Source: Mycobacterium sp. 852002-50816_SCH5313054-b (GTDB lineage: Bacteria > Actinomycetota > Actinomycetes > Mycobacteriales > Mycobacteriaceae). Taken from it: a stretch of DNA of 64,000 nt. Shown piece after piece: positions 36,726 to 47,874 of the stretch. Where the stretch lies: contig NZ_LZIC01000013.1 of NCBI RefSeq assembly GCF_001667185.1, positions 39,561 to 103,560 on the forward strand. The letters are read 5' to 3'. The notes under the pieces are model-generated. The model was given only the letters and a program-made list of their open reading frames with translations, was not told the origin of the DNA and did no database searches. Positions within the stretch are counted from its first letter, which is position 1, and every line of letters begins with the position of its first letter. A program made the position numbers and the translations under genes.

Positions 36726-38020
36726 GCGTGCTTGCTATCCTCGGCGCCGGGGCCAAGGCGGTGGCCGTCGCGGCCAAGGCGTCGGTGCTGCGCGACATGG
36801 GCCCCGATATCCAAGAGGTCCCCGACGTGGTCGCCGTCGAACGCATCGGCGTCGGGGGCAACTGGCAGGCCAGCGGCGGCTGGACCGACGGGGCGCACCG
36901 GCTGGGAACCAGCCCGGAGAAGGACGTCGGGTTCCCCTACCGCTCGGCGCTGGTACCGCGCCGCAACGCGGAACTCGACGAGCGGATGACCCGCTACAGC
37001 TGGCAGTCATACCTCATCGCCACCGCGTCGTTCGCCGCATGGATCGACCGTGGCAGGCCGGCGCCCACCCACCGCCGGTGGAGCCAGTACCTCGGTTGGG
37101 TGGCCGACCAGATCGGCCTGAACGTGGTGCACGGCGAGGTGGAACGGCTGGCCGTCGACGGCGACCGTTGGGCGCTGCAGACCCACGAAACCATCGTGCA
37201 CGCCGACGCTTTGATGATCACCGGCCCCGGCCAGGCCGAGAAGTCCCTGTTGCCCGGCAATCCGCGGATGCTGTCGATCGCCCAGTTCTGGGACCGCGCC
37301 GCGGGCGACGACCGGATCAGCGCCGAACGGGTGGCGGTGATCGGCGGCGGGGAGACGGCCGCGTCGATGCTCAACGAGCTGTTCCGGCATCGGGTTTCGA
37401 CGATCACGGTCATCTCGCCTCAGGTGACGCTGTTCACCCGCGGCGAGGGCTTCTTCGAGAACTCGCTGTTCTCCGATCCCACCGACTGGGTCGCGCTGAC
37501 GCTCGACGAACGCCGCGACGCGCTGGCCCGCACCGACCGTGGGGTGTTCTCGGCCAATGTGCAGGAAGCGCTGTTGTCCGATGACCGCATCCGCCACCTG
37601 CGCGGCCGGGTCGCGCACGCGGTGGGCCGCGACGGGCAGATCCGGTTGACCCTGTCCACCAACCGCGGCAGCGAAAACCTCGAGACGGTCCACGGTTTCG
37701 ATCTGGTCATCGACGGCTCCGGCGCCGACCCGCTGTGGTTCACCTCGCTGTTCAGCCAGGACGCGCTCGACCTGCTCGAACTCGGCCTGGGCGGACCGCT
37801 CACCGCCGACGGCCTGCAGGAGGCCATCGGCTACGACCTGGCCGTCACCGACGTCGCCCCAAAGTTGTTCCTGCCCAACCTGTCCGGCCTCACACAGGGC
37901 CCCGGCTTCCCGAACCTGAGCTGTCTTGGGCTGCTGTCCGACCGGGTGCTGGGCTCGACGGCACATTCCGGCAAGCAGAAAACGATGAGGAGAAGCGATG
38001 AGCACCAACCCCTTCGATGA
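36722..38020 (+). CDS. mbtG: Lysine N6-hydroxylase MbtG
   Basis: A 432-residue flavin monooxygenase that hydroxylates the epsilon nitrogen of mycobactin lysines to make the hydroxamate iron ligands. An FAD-binding loop is at the N-terminus ([15 protein letters not shown], lacking the strict GxGxxG) and an NADPH-binding GGGETAAS near residue 205. Length and sequence agree with M. tuberculosis MbtG (431 residues). ATG overlaps the mbtF stop; the last 23 bases overlap mbtH. Confidence 0.94.
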   Translation: MSVLAILGAGAKAVAVAAKASVLRDMGPDIQEVPDVVAVERIGVGGNWQASGGWTDGAHRLGTSPEKDVGFPYRSALVPRRNAELDERMTRYSWQSYLIATASFAAWIDRGRPAPTHRRWSQYLGWVADQIGLNVVHGEVERLAVDGDRWALQTHETIVHADALMITGPGQAEKSLLPGNPRMLSIAQFWDRAAGDDRISAERVAVIGGGETAASMLNELFRHRVSTITVISPQVTLFTRGEGFFENSLFSDPTDWVALTLDERRDALARTDRGVFSANVQEALLSDDRIRHLRGRVAHAVGRDGQIRLTLSTNRGSENLETVHGFDLVIDGSGADPLWFTSLFSQDALDLLELGLGGPLTADGLQEAIGYDLAVTDVAPKLFLPNLSGLTQGPGFPNLSCLGLLSDRVLGSTAHSGKQKTMRRSDEHQPLR

Positions 38021-38213
38021 CGACGGCGGGGCGTTCTACGTGCTGGTCAACGACGAGGAGCAGCACAGCCTGTGGCCGGCGTTCGCCGAAGTCCCGGCCG
38101 GCTGGCGCGTGGCGTACGGCGAGGCGAGCCGCTCGGCGTGCCTGGACTACGTCGACGAGAACTGGGCCGACCTGCGGCCGAAGAGCTTGCGCGAGGCCAT
38201 GGCGGCCGGCTGA
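37998..38213 (+). CDS. mbtH: MbtH, NRPS adenylation-domain chaperone
   Basis: A 71-residue founding-type member of the MbtH family, small proteins that bind and activate adenylation domains of NRPSs. The signature is complete: [10 protein letters not shown], then [15 protein letters not shown] and LRPKSL with the conserved Trp residues. It is the last gene of the mbtB operon and begins inside mbtG. Its partners here should be MbtB, MbtE and MbtF. Confidence 0.97.
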   Translation: MSTNPFDDDGGAFYVLVNDEEQHSLWPAFAEVPAGWRVAYGEASRSACLDYVDENWADLRPKSLREAMAAG

Positions 38214-38312
38214 GCGCCGGTAGCGTGCCCGTACCGTGACCCGCCCGAGACCAAGAACAGCGGGCGCTCGGGGCAGAATCACAACTCTTACGCACAGGGG
38301 GAGGACCTGACC

Positions 38313-38786
38313 ATGAGAATGAAATCCTGGAAATCGTTGGCCACCGGCGCGATAGCCGTGGGTGCGATGGGCGCGGCCGGCATCGGCGTGGCATCCGGCG
38401 CGCCGCTACCGCAGGATCCGCCGCCGGCGCCGGGACTGCCGACCCCGGACCAGTTGTCCAACCTGTGCAACCAGGCCACCGATCCCGGCGTCTCGTACAC
38501 GACCAAGACCAACCTGGTCGAGAACGGCATCGCCCCGGACGAGGGCCACGTGGCCGACCACGACCTGCGGAAGGCGTACCGGAACGGCAACTTCCCGGAG
38601 ACGTTCGCCGTGACGAACATTGCGCCGGCCGGACCGAACATGGCCCAGGCCGACGTCGCCATCTCCGGTCCGAGGTTTGCCGGGCCGGTCGAGAAGCACC
38701 TCGTGTTCGTCAACCAGGGCGGCAACTGGATCCTGCAGCACGACGCCGCGATCGCCCTCATCCAGGCCGCGTCGGCGACGAACTAG
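38313..38786 (+). CDS. cfp2: Low molecular weight antigen MTB12 / Cfp2 family secreted protein, copy 1
   Basis: A 157-residue secreted protein. The N-terminal basic then hydrophobic segment (KSWKSLATGAIAVGAMGAAGIGVASGAP) is a signal peptide with cleavage near residue 30. The mature part carries the family blocks PLPQDPPPAPGLPTPDQL, VSYTTKTNLVENGI and LVFVNQGGNWIL. The family is known as an abundant mycobacterial culture-filtrate antigen of unknown function. In M. tuberculosis cfp2 (Rv2376c) also follows mbtH. A second, diverged copy follows it here. Confidence 0.9.
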   Translation: MRMKSWKSLATGAIAVGAMGAAGIGVASGAPLPQDPPPAPGLPTPDQLSNLCNQATDPGVSYTTKTNLVENGIAPDEGHVADHDLRKAYRNGNFPETFAVTNIAPAGPNMAQADVAISGPRFAGPVEKHLVFVNQGGNWILQHDAAIALIQAASATN

Positions 38787-38797
38787 CAAAGCGGGCG

Positions 38798-38828
38798 GCC
38801 TGTGCACCCACACAGTGGGCGCACAGGC
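38798..38828 (+). terminator. Hairpin after cfp2 copy 1
   Basis: A 14-base arm (GCCTGTGCACCCAC) faces GTGGGCGCACAGGC with one A-C mismatch and the loop ACA. It begins 12 bases after the stop codon of the first cfp2 gene. There is no U-run, which is common for mycobacterial terminators. It may instead protect the 3' end of the transcript. Confidence 0.6.
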
Positions 38829-38933
38829 TACTCACATGGTGTGCTCGTAACGTCACGGTGCGCAGACCCGAAGTAAGAGTCGAAAGACGCACACTGGCAC
38901 CGTCCGTCGACGCGTGCCCACCAAAGGGGGACC

Positions 38934-39437
38934 ATGAAAACCGTTAAATTCTTCGCCGGCGGCGCGGCAGCGCTGGCCGTCATCGGGGGAGCAGCCGCCG
39001 GCATCACGTCCATCGCGGCGCCGGGCGAGTCGGCCCCGGTGCAGCTGATCGCTGTCGGTGCGCCGTTGCCGCAGGACCCGCCGCAGGCGGTCAACGTGCC
39101 GACGGCCGATCAGTTGACCGGCCTGCTGACCAGCCTCGCCGACCCGAGTGTCCCGTTCGCCAGCAAGAGCAATCTGGTTGAAGGCGGAATAGGCGGAATG
39201 GAAGCGCACATCGCCGACAAGAAGCTGCAGAAGGCGGCAAAGAACGGCGACCTGCCGCTGGCGTTCAACGTCACCAACGTCCAACCGGCCGCGGCCGGGT
39301 CCGCGACGGCTGACGTGGCGGTCTCGGGTCCCAAGCTCACGTCGCCGGTCACCCAGAACGTCACGTTCGTGAACCAGGGCGGCTGGGTGCTGTCGCGCGC
39401 CTCGGCGATGGAGTTGCTGCAGGCCGCCGGTCAGTGA
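38934..39437 (+). CDS. Low molecular weight antigen MTB12 / Cfp2 family secreted protein, copy 2
   Basis: A 167-residue paralogue of the preceding gene, with the same plan: signal peptide ([23 protein letters not shown]), then [34 protein letters not shown] and [11 protein letters not shown]. The spacer after the signal is longer. Tandem duplication followed by divergence is the simplest reading. A purine-rich AAAGGGGG lies just before the ATG. The stop overlaps by seven bases the stop of the sigma factor gene on the other strand. Confidence 0.9.
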   Translation: MKTVKFFAGGAAALAVIGGAAAGITSIAAPGESAPVQLIAVGAPLPQDPPQAVNVPTADQLTGLLTSLADPSVPFASKSNLVEGGIGGMEAHIADKKLQKAAKNGDLPLAFNVTNVQPAAAGSATADVAVSGPKLTSPVTQNVTFVNQGGWVLSRASAMELLQAAGQ

Positions 39438-40320
39438 TCGGCGCGCACGCCGCGCAGGTCTAGTTTGGCGATCCGGTCCGGGTCCGCCAGCACATCGATG
39501 GCCGCCACCAGCCCGTCGCGCACCACGAAACCCATGATGGCCGTGGGCCGCCCGTCGACGAACACCACCGCGCCGGCAGCACCGTTGACGATGGCGGGGC
39601 GCACCTCGCGCTCCGGCGCCGCGTAGCCGCGCGCGAGTTTGGCCACCGAGGCCGCGCCCTCGGTGCGGAAAACCGCGGCGCCCCGGCCAAAGTCGCCGCG
39701 CAGCACGACGTCGGGATGCAGGACCGACACCAGCCGGTCGAAGTCGCCGGCGCGGCCCGCGGCGAAGAAGGCGTCAACGGCCTCGCGCTGCGCGGCGACG
39801 CCCCCCTCGGGGGCGGGCTCGGCCCGCTCGATGCGCCGGCGGGCCCGGCTGGCCAACTTACGCGTCGCCTCCGGGCTCCGCTCGACGATGGGTGCGATCT
39901 CGTCGAACGGGACGGCGAACACGTCGTGCAGCACGAAGGCCAGCCGCTCGGCGGGCGGCAGGGTGTCCAGGACCACGAACAGGGCCAGCCCGACCGCGTC
40001 GGCCAGCATCGCCCGGTGTTCGGGATCGAATTCCCCGTCGGCGTCGACGATCGGATCCGGCAGGTGCCCGACCGGCTCCTCCCGGCCGCGTCCGTGGCGG
40101 TCGCGCAAGGTGTTCAGGCAGATGCGGGCCACCACCGTGGTCAGCCAGGCGTCCATATTCGCGATGTCCTGGCCGGCGCCGCTGAGCCGTAGCCACGCCT
40201 CCTGCACGGCGTCCTGGGCGTCGTCGACCGAGCCCAGCATGCGATAGGCGATGGCGCCCAGCCGGGGCCGCGCCGCCTCGAAACGCGCGGCCAGCGCGGC
40301 CTCCGGTTTGTCGGGCCTCG

Positions 40321-40324
<4 letters not shown>
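39431..40324 (-). CDS. ECF sigma factor with C-terminal SnoaL-like domain (ECF41 type)
   Basis: A 297-residue extracytoplasmic function sigma factor. Region 2 is about 15-80 ([26 protein letters not shown]), region 4 about 125-180 ([23 protein letters not shown], then [17 protein letters not shown]). The C-terminal ~100 residues are a SnoaL-like domain ([22 protein letters not shown]) that in ECF41 proteins modulates activity in place of an anti-sigma factor. Its GTG start overlaps the stop of the upstream carboxymuconolactone decarboxylase-like gene (GTGA), which is the usual partner of ECF41 sigmas. It resembles mycobacterial SigJ/SigI-like proteins. Confidence 0.88.
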
Positions 40325-42502
<2,178 letters not shown>

Positions 42503-42560
42503 CCGCGCACCCCGGTGTTTGTTGACGGCCGCATAACGGCGGCACAAGGAAGGTCAGGGC

Positions 42561-43706
42561 GTGGCACGCGATTATTACGGGCTGCTCGGCGTGGGCAGAA
42601 ACGCCGGCGATGCGGAGATCAAGCGCGCGTACCGCAAGTTGGCGCGCGAGCTGCATCCCGACGTCAACCCCGACGAGGCCGCGCAGGCGAAGTTCAAGGA
42701 AATCAGCGCCGCCTACGAGGTGCTGAGCGACCCGGAGAAACGCCGGATCGTCGACCTGGGCGGGGATCCGCTGGAGAACGCCGCCGCGGCCGGCGGCGGG
42801 TTCGGCGGCTTCGGGAACCTCGGCGACGTGTTCGAGGCCTTCTTCGGCGGCGGCTTCAGCGGGGGTGGGGCCTCCCGCGGTCCCATCGGCCGGGTCCGGC
42901 CCGGTTCGGACTCGCTGCTGCGGATGCGGCTGGACTTGGAGGAGTGCGCGAACGGCGTGACCAAGCAGGTCACCGTCGACACCGCGGTGTTGTGCGATCG
43001 GTGCCAGGGCAAGGGCACCAACGGCGATTCGGTGCCCGTCCCATGCGACACCTGCGGCGGTCGCGGGGAGGTGCAGACGGTGCAGCGCTCGCTGCTGGGC
43101 CAGATGATGACGTCGCGGCCATGTCCCACCTGCCGGGGTGTCGGAGTCGTCATCCCCGACCCGTGCCACCAGTGCATGGGCGACGGGCGGGTGCGGGCCC
43201 GCCGGGAGATCAGCGTGAAGATTCCCGCCGGCGTCGGCGACGGCATGCGCGTCCGCCTGGCCGCCCAGGGCGAGGTCGGGCCCGGGGGCGGCCCGGCCGG
43301 CGACCTGTACGTCGAGGTGCACGAGCAGGCCCACGACATCTTCGTCCGCGAGGGCGACGACCTGCACTGCACGGTGTCGGTGCCGATGTTCGACGCGGCG
43401 CTGGGCGTGACCGTCATCGTCGACGCCATCCTCGACGGCCAGAGCGAGATCACCATTCCGCCTGGCACGCAGCCGGGTTCGATCATCACGCTGCGCGGGC
43501 ACGGGATGCCGCACCTGCGGTCGGGCGCCCGGGGCAACCTGCATGTCCACGTCGACGTGGTGGTGCCCACCCGCCTGGACCACCGCGACACCGAACTGCT
43601 GCGCGAGCTGAAGAACCGCCGCAGCCGCGACGTGGCCGAGGTCCGCTCCACCCACGCCGGCGGCGGACTGTTCAGCCGGCTGCGCGAGACCTTCACCGGG
43701 CGCTAA
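42561..43706 (+). CDS. dnaJ2: Chaperone protein DnaJ2
   Basis: A 381-residue type I J-protein that stimulates DnaK. J domain 1-70 with HPD in [11 protein letters not shown]; Gly/Phe-rich region about 75-115; zinc domain with four CxxCxGxG repeats ([32 protein letters not shown]); then the client-binding C-terminal domains ([32 protein letters not shown]). GTG start. It forms a unit with hrcA and rsmE. Confidence 0.97.
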   Translation: MARDYYGLLGVGRNAGDAEIKRAYRKLARELHPDVNPDEAAQAKFKEISAAYEVLSDPEKRRIVDLGGDPLENAAAAGGGFGGFGNLGDVFEAFFGGGFSGGGASRGPIGRVRPGSDSLLRMRLDLEECANGVTKQVTVDTAVLCDRCQGKGTNGDSVPVPCDTCGGRGEVQTVQRSLLGQMMTSRPCPTCRGVGVVIPDPCHQCMGDGRVRARREISVKIPAGVGDGMRVRLAAQGEVGPGGGPAGDLYVEVHEQAHDIFVREGDDLHCTVSVPMFDAALGVTVIVDAILDGQSEITIPPGTQPGSIITLRGHGMPHLRSGARGNLHVHVDVVVPTRLDHRDTELLRELKNRRSRDVAEVRSTHAGGGLFSRLRETFTGR

Positions 43707-43723
43707 GTCGCTGGGCCCCGCAC

Positions 43724-44494
43724 ATGGTGGCGACGCTGTTCTACGTTGACGCACTGCCCGACACCGGCGCGCTGGCCGTCGTCGACGGCGACGAGGGCTT
43801 CCACGCGGCCACGGTGCGCCGGATCCGGCCCGGCGAACAGCTCGTGCTCGGCGACGGCGCCGGCGGACTCGCGCGGTGCGAGGTCGAGCACGCCGGACGC
43901 GACGGGCTGCGGGCGCGGGTGCTGGGGCGCTGGAGCGTCGAGCCCGGTCGCCCGGCGGTGACGGTGGTGCAGGCGCTGCCGAAGTCCGATCGCTCCGAGT
44001 TGGCGATCGAGTTGGCCACCGAGGCCGGTGCCGACGCGTTCCTGGCCTGGCAGGCCGCTCGCTGCGTGGCCAGCTGGGAGGGTGCCCGGGTCGACAAGGG
44101 GCTGCGCCGGTGGCGGGCCGTCGCCCGTTCGGCGGCCCGGCAGTCCCGCCGGGCGCACATCCCGCCCGTCGAGGGCGTGCTGTCCACCACCGCGCTGATC
44201 CAACGAGTCCGCGACGAGGTGTCGGCCGGGTCGGCGGTGCTGGCCCTGCACGAGTCGGCGACCGAGCGGCTCGCGGATCACCATGTCGGCCAAGCGGATT
44301 CGGTGCTGCTGGTGATCGGGCCCGAGGGCGGCATCGCGCCGGACGAGATCACCGCGTTGACCGCGGCGGGCGCGGTGGCGGTCCGGCTGGGCCCGCAGGT
44401 GCTGCGGACGTCGACCGCGGCCGCGGTGGCGTTGGGCGCGCTGGGCGTGCTCACGCCGCGATGGGACCCCGCCGGCCTGGACGGCGGCCAATGA
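43724..44494 (+). CDS. rsmE: 16S rRNA m3U1498 methyltransferase RsmE
   Basis: A 256-residue SPOUT methyltransferase. The N-terminal PUA-like domain ([19 protein letters not shown]) is followed by the knotted SAM-binding fold with [14 protein letters not shown] and [12 protein letters not shown], the latter corresponding to the usual LG-RILRTETA. Substrate assignment rests on family membership. It starts 17 bases after dnaJ2, as for Rv2372c in M. tuberculosis. Confidence 0.92.
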   Translation: MVATLFYVDALPDTGALAVVDGDEGFHAATVRRIRPGEQLVLGDGAGGLARCEVEHAGRDGLRARVLGRWSVEPGRPAVTVVQALPKSDRSELAIELATEAGADAFLAWQAARCVASWEGARVDKGLRRWRAVARSAARQSRRAHIPPVEGVLSTTALIQRVRDEVSAGSAVLALHESATERLADHHVGQADSVLLVIGPEGGIAPDEITALTAAGAVAVRLGPQVLRTSTAAAVALGALGVLTPRWDPAGLDGGQ

Positions 44495-44512
44495 GGCCTT
44501 GGCGGCGCCGCG

Positions 44513-45256
44513 TCAGAAAACGCTCAGCTGGCGCACGATCTCGAGGTTCGCTCGGTCCCCTTCGGCTTGCACGCCGAGGGCTTCCCACGTTCCGCGTTGA
44601 CTGACCCACCGCACGAATGCGTCGGCGTCGGAAGTGATTTGGGCGGTCAATTCCCCATCGCCGAAGCGCAGTGTGCGGGTGCAGCCTCCAGTCAGGCGAA
44701 TCTCCGCCACGCCGTCGATGCGCCCGAGCAGGGCAGCGTTTTGCTGGGGCAGCGCTGCCTCGATCCAGTCGACGGTTGGTTCAAGCCGCAATGCGTCGGA
44801 GGCCGGCGGCTCTGCTTGCACCGGGCCATGTGGCTGCAATAGGTCATGTCTGATGTGTACGTACTGCTCGAAGGCGAACGCCGTCGGTATCACCGACGCG
44901 GGATAGGTCCCGACATCTCCGAGCGGCACCTCGAAGTCTTGGCCCTCGGCCGCGGCGAGGACCTCGAGGCCCTTCAGGCTGACTGACTCGTAATCGTCGA
45001 CGATTTCCCGGGAGGTCATCGAGCGACGCGATTCGACGTAGAGGTCCGCTGCCCGCTCCGCGGGCAGGCCGCGGGGATCGGGCAGCTGCGACGGGTCGAC
45101 GGCCAGCCAGAAACTGCACGCCATGTGAGACACGACGTCCCGTACCGACCAGCCCGGGCATCCGCTCGCCTGTGCCCAGGCGGATTCTCCGAGGAGGGGA
45201 AAAATCGCCAGCAGCGCCGCGCGGTCCGACTCGATGGCCTGTATCGCTGAGCTCAT
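44513..45256 (-). CDS. Maleylpyruvate isomerase family / DinB-like mycothiol-dependent protein
   Basis: A 247-residue protein of the DinB-like, mycothiol-dependent maleylpyruvate isomerase group. The metal-ligand pattern is visible as the His in CPGWSVRDVVSHMA and the later FEQYVHIRHDL. The C-terminal ~80 residues form a sterol-carrier-like domain (EIRLTGGCTRTLRFGDGEL). Members act as thiol transferases or are uncharacterised; the reaction here is unknown. It is divergent from a TetR gene across two near-identical operators, so it is probably that regulator's target. Confidence 0.8.
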   Translation of the reverse strand: MSSAIQAIESDRAALLAIFPLLGESAWAQASGCPGWSVRDVVSHMACSFWLAVDPSQLPDPRGLPAERAADLYVESRRSMTSREIVDDYESVSLKGLEVLAAAEGQDFEVPLGDVGTYPASVIPTAFAFEQYVHIRHDLLQPHGPVQAEPPASDALRLEPTVDWIEAALPQQNAALLGRIDGVAEIRLTGGCTRTLRFGDGELTAQITSDADAFVRWVSQRGTWEALGVQAEGDRANLEIVRQLSVF

Positions 45257-45310
45257 CTCACGTGTCCCTTTCCGTGGTTCGGCCGTCCCGCTGCTATCTT
45301 GAGAGCGAGA

Positions 45311-45350
45311 TTCATACAGTATGTATGAACCTACATACAGTATGTATGAA
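45311..45350. promoter_or_regulatory. Twin TetR operators, two 19-bp palindromes
   Basis: The palindrome TTCATACAGTATGTATGAA (8-base arms, 3-base centre) at 45311-45329 is followed by TACATACAGTATGTATGAA at 45332-45350. The two differ in two positions and are offset by 21 bases. They lie between the divergent DinB-like gene and tetR gene, 11 bases from the tetR start, so a repressor bound here would control both promoters. Binding by the adjacent TetR is inference from position. Confidence 0.85.
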
Positions 45351-45361
45351 AGGCAACAGCT

Positions 45362-45976
45362 GTGAACGACGAACGCCGCACCCAGGCGGAGCGCTCCGCG
45401 GAGACGCGGGAGGCACTGGTGGCCGCGGCGCGGCCCTTGTTCGCCGCCGACGGTTTCTCGGAGGTGGCGCTCGAGGCGATCGTGCGAGCGGCGGGCGTGA
45501 CCCGCGGCGCGCTCTATCACCACTTCGCCGACAAGACCGAGCTGTTCGCGACGGTGTTCGAGCAAGTCGAGGCGGAGGTCGCCGCCCGGATGAGCGAGGC
45601 CATCACGGCGGCGGGCGAAACCGACGCCATCGAGGTCATGCGGTTGGGCGCGGCTTTCTGGCTGGACGCCTGCTCCGATCCCGAAATCCAGCGCATCGCG
45701 CTGGTGGACGCGCCGGCGGTGCTCGGTTGGACGCGGTGGACCGAGATCGGCAACCGCTACAACATCGGGTTGGTGCGGGCGCTGCTCTCCAGCGCCATCG
45801 AGACCGGCCGCATCCCGCCGCAGCCGATCGAAGCGACAGCGCTGACAATGCTTGGCGCCATGCGTGAGGCCACCCTGTACGTGGCGAGGGCGGACGATCA
45901 TGACACGGCACGCAGGGAAGCCGGCGCGGTCATCGACCGGTTGATCCGGGCCCTGACCGCAAGCGACGGTGACTAG
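45362..45976 (+). CDS. TetR family transcriptional regulator
   Basis: A 204-residue repressor with a canonical N-terminal helix-turn-helix (TREALVAAARPLFAADGFSEVALEAIVRAAGVTRGALYHHFADKTELF) and a TetR_C-type ligand domain with AFWLDACSDPEIQRIALVDAPAVLGW. The GTG start follows AAAGG. Its own promoter carries the twin palindromic operators, suggesting autorepression and joint control of the divergent DinB-like gene. In M. tuberculosis this interval holds Rv2369c-Rv2371 instead. Confidence 0.9.
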   Translation: MNDERRTQAERSAETREALVAAARPLFAADGFSEVALEAIVRAAGVTRGALYHHFADKTELFATVFEQVEAEVAARMSEAITAAGETDAIEVMRLGAAFWLDACSDPEIQRIALVDAPAVLGWTRWTEIGNRYNIGLVRALLSSAIETGRIPPQPIEATALTMLGAMREATLYVARADDHDTARREAGAVIDRLIRALTASDGD

Positions 45977-46062
45977 AAGGCTGACCACTGGGGGCCCCCG
46001 GCGTAGACTGAGTCAGCTGAGCAAACCCCTGACAAGCCGAGGAAGCAGGTATCGGAAACCAC

Positions 46063-47112
46063 GTGACGCCCCGCGAAACTAGCGCTGCCGGCGCAGCTTC
46101 GGGCTCTGCTCAAGTTCGCAGCAGCATCAACGTTCCGCCCGACCTCGTTGTGGGCCTGCTCGGCTCCGCGGACGAAAACCTGCGCGCCCTCGAACGCACC
46201 CTGAGCGCCGACCTGCACGTGCGCGGCAATGCCGTCACGATTTCCGGCGAGCCGGCCGACGTCGCGCTGGCCGAGCGGGCGGTCTCCGAGCTCATCGCCA
46301 TCGTGGCCGGCGGCCAGCCGTTGACGCCGGAGGTGGTGCGCCACAGCGTCGCCATGCTGGTCGGCACCGGCAACGAGTCACCTGCCGAGGTCCTCACCCT
46401 GGACATCCTGTCGCGCCGCGGCAACACGATCCGGCCCAAGACGCTCAACCAGAAGCGCTACGTCGACGCCATCGACGCCAACACCATCGTCTTCGGGGTC
46501 GGCCCGGCCGGCACCGGCAAGACGTATCTGGCCATGGCCAAGGCCGTCCACGCGCTGCAGAGCAAGCAGGTCAGCCGGATCATCCTGACCCGACCGGCCG
46601 TGGAAGCCGGTGAGCGCCTTGGCTTTTTGCCCGGGACGCTGAGCGAGAAGATCGACCCGTACCTGCGGCCGCTGTACGACGCGCTCTACGACATGATGGA
46701 CGCGGAGCTGATCCCGAAGCTGATGTCGGCCGGGGTTATCGAGGTCGCACCGCTCGGGTACATGCGAGGAAGGACGTTGAATGACGCCTTCATCGTCCTC
46801 GACGAGGCGCAGAACACCACCGCCGAGCAGATGAAGATGTTCCTCACCCGACTCGGCTTCGGGTCGAAGGTCGTCGTCACCGGCGACATGACCCAGATCG
46901 ACCTGCCCGGCGGGGCCCGGTCCGGCCTGCGCTCGGCGGTCGAGATCCTCGACAGCGTCGAGGACATCTACATCGCCGAGCTGACCAGCGTAGATGTGGT
47001 GCGCCACCGGCTGGTTTCGGAAATCGTCGACGCCTATGCCCGCTACGAGGAGCCCGGATCGGGGATGAACCGGGCGGCCCGACGCGCCTCGGGTAGTCGC
47101 AGTCGCCGATGA
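46063..47112 (+). CDS. phoH1: PhoH-like ATPase (PhoH1)
   Basis: A 349-residue cytoplasmic P-loop ATPase. Walker A is GPAGTGKT near residue 150; Walker B is FIVLDEAQN near 245; TGDMTQID follows. The N-terminal ~110 residues form a KH-like region ([17 protein letters not shown]). Function is linked to RNA metabolism because of conserved pairing with YbeY, with which it overlaps (ATGA). Start is GTG. The M. tuberculosis homologue is Rv2368c. Confidence 0.94.
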   Translation: MTPRETSAAGAASGSAQVRSSINVPPDLVVGLLGSADENLRALERTLSADLHVRGNAVTISGEPADVALAERAVSELIAIVAGGQPLTPEVVRHSVAMLVGTGNESPAEVLTLDILSRRGNTIRPKTLNQKRYVDAIDANTIVFGVGPAGTGKTYLAMAKAVHALQSKQVSRIILTRPAVEAGERLGFLPGTLSEKIDPYLRPLYDALYDMMDAELIPKLMSAGVIEVAPLGYMRGRTLNDAFIVLDEAQNTTAEQMKMFLTRLGFGSKVVVTGDMTQIDLPGGARSGLRSAVEILDSVEDIYIAELTSVDVVRHRLVSEIVDAYARYEEPGSGMNRAARRASGSRSRR

Positions 47113-47642
47113 GCATCGAGGTCTCCAACGAGTCGGGCGTCGACGTGTCCGAGGTCGAGTTGGTCAGCGTCGCGAAATTCGTGATCGCGCGGATGGACGT
47201 CAACCCGAGCGCCGAGCTGTCGATGGTGTTGCTGGACACCGCGGCGATGGCCGACCTGCACATGCGCTGGATGGACCTGCCGGGACCGACGGACGTGATG
47301 AGCTTCCCGATGGATGAGCTCGAGCCCGGCGGCCGCCCGGACGCGCCCGAGCCGGGGCCGGCGATGCTGGGCGACATCGTGCTGTGCCCGGAATTCGCCG
47401 CCGAACAGGCGGCGGTCGCGGGCCACAGCCTCGGACATGAGTTGGCGCTGTTGACGATTCACGGTGTACTGCACCTGCTCGGCTACGACCATGGCGAGCC
47501 GGCCGAGGAAAAAGAGATGTTCGCCCTGCAGGACCGGTTGCTCGAAGAATGGGTCGCCGAACAGGTCGAGGCCTACCAGCAAAACCGCCAGGAGGAACGC
47601 GACCGCCGGTTGCTGGACAAGTCAAGGTATTTCGACAATTGA
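47109..47642 (+). CDS. ybeY: Endoribonuclease YbeY
   Basis: A 177-residue metal-dependent RNase for 16S rRNA 3' maturation and ribosome quality control. The zinc motif is complete ([13 protein letters not shown]). ATG overlaps the phoH1 stop. The last six codons and the stop lie in a 21-bp sequence that recurs exactly 2137 bases downstream at the start of the corC-like gene, with a PE_PGRS gene in between. In the uninterrupted order the ybeY stop would have overlapped the TTG start of that next gene. Confidence 0.95.
   Translation: MSIEVSNESGVDVSEVELVSVAKFVIARMDVNPSAELSMVLLDTAAMADLHMRWMDLPGPTDVMSFPMDELEPGGRPDAPEPGPAMLGDIVLCPEFAAEQAAVAGHSLGHELALLTIHGVLHLLGYDHGEPAEEKEMFALQDRLLEEWVAEQVEAYQQNRQEERDRRLLDKSRYFDN
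47622..47642 (+). repeat. 21-bp direct repeat, left copy
   Basis: Exact copy of the sequence at 49759-49779 (begins TCAAGGTATTTC, ends CAATTGA). It covers the final codons and stop of ybeY. Together the two copies bound the segment that contains the PE_PGRS gene. Confidence 0.95.
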
Positions 47643-47874
47643 ATCCCGGTAAACACTGGGCATGAAACTGGAATAGGCTCCGAGCTTTTGATCGGCCGCG
47701 CGCCTTTGTCCACCACCCTCCCGTTGATCCCTTGGAGTACAAGTGATCTAGCGCGGCGGGCGAAATTGTCTCGCGCCGCACTGGAATATCGGGTCGGAAT
47801 GGGCGTACGCTCTCGACACAATTTCATGTGCATCCAATTCGCCGGTATGTCGACGATCTTGCGAGAGGATTGCG

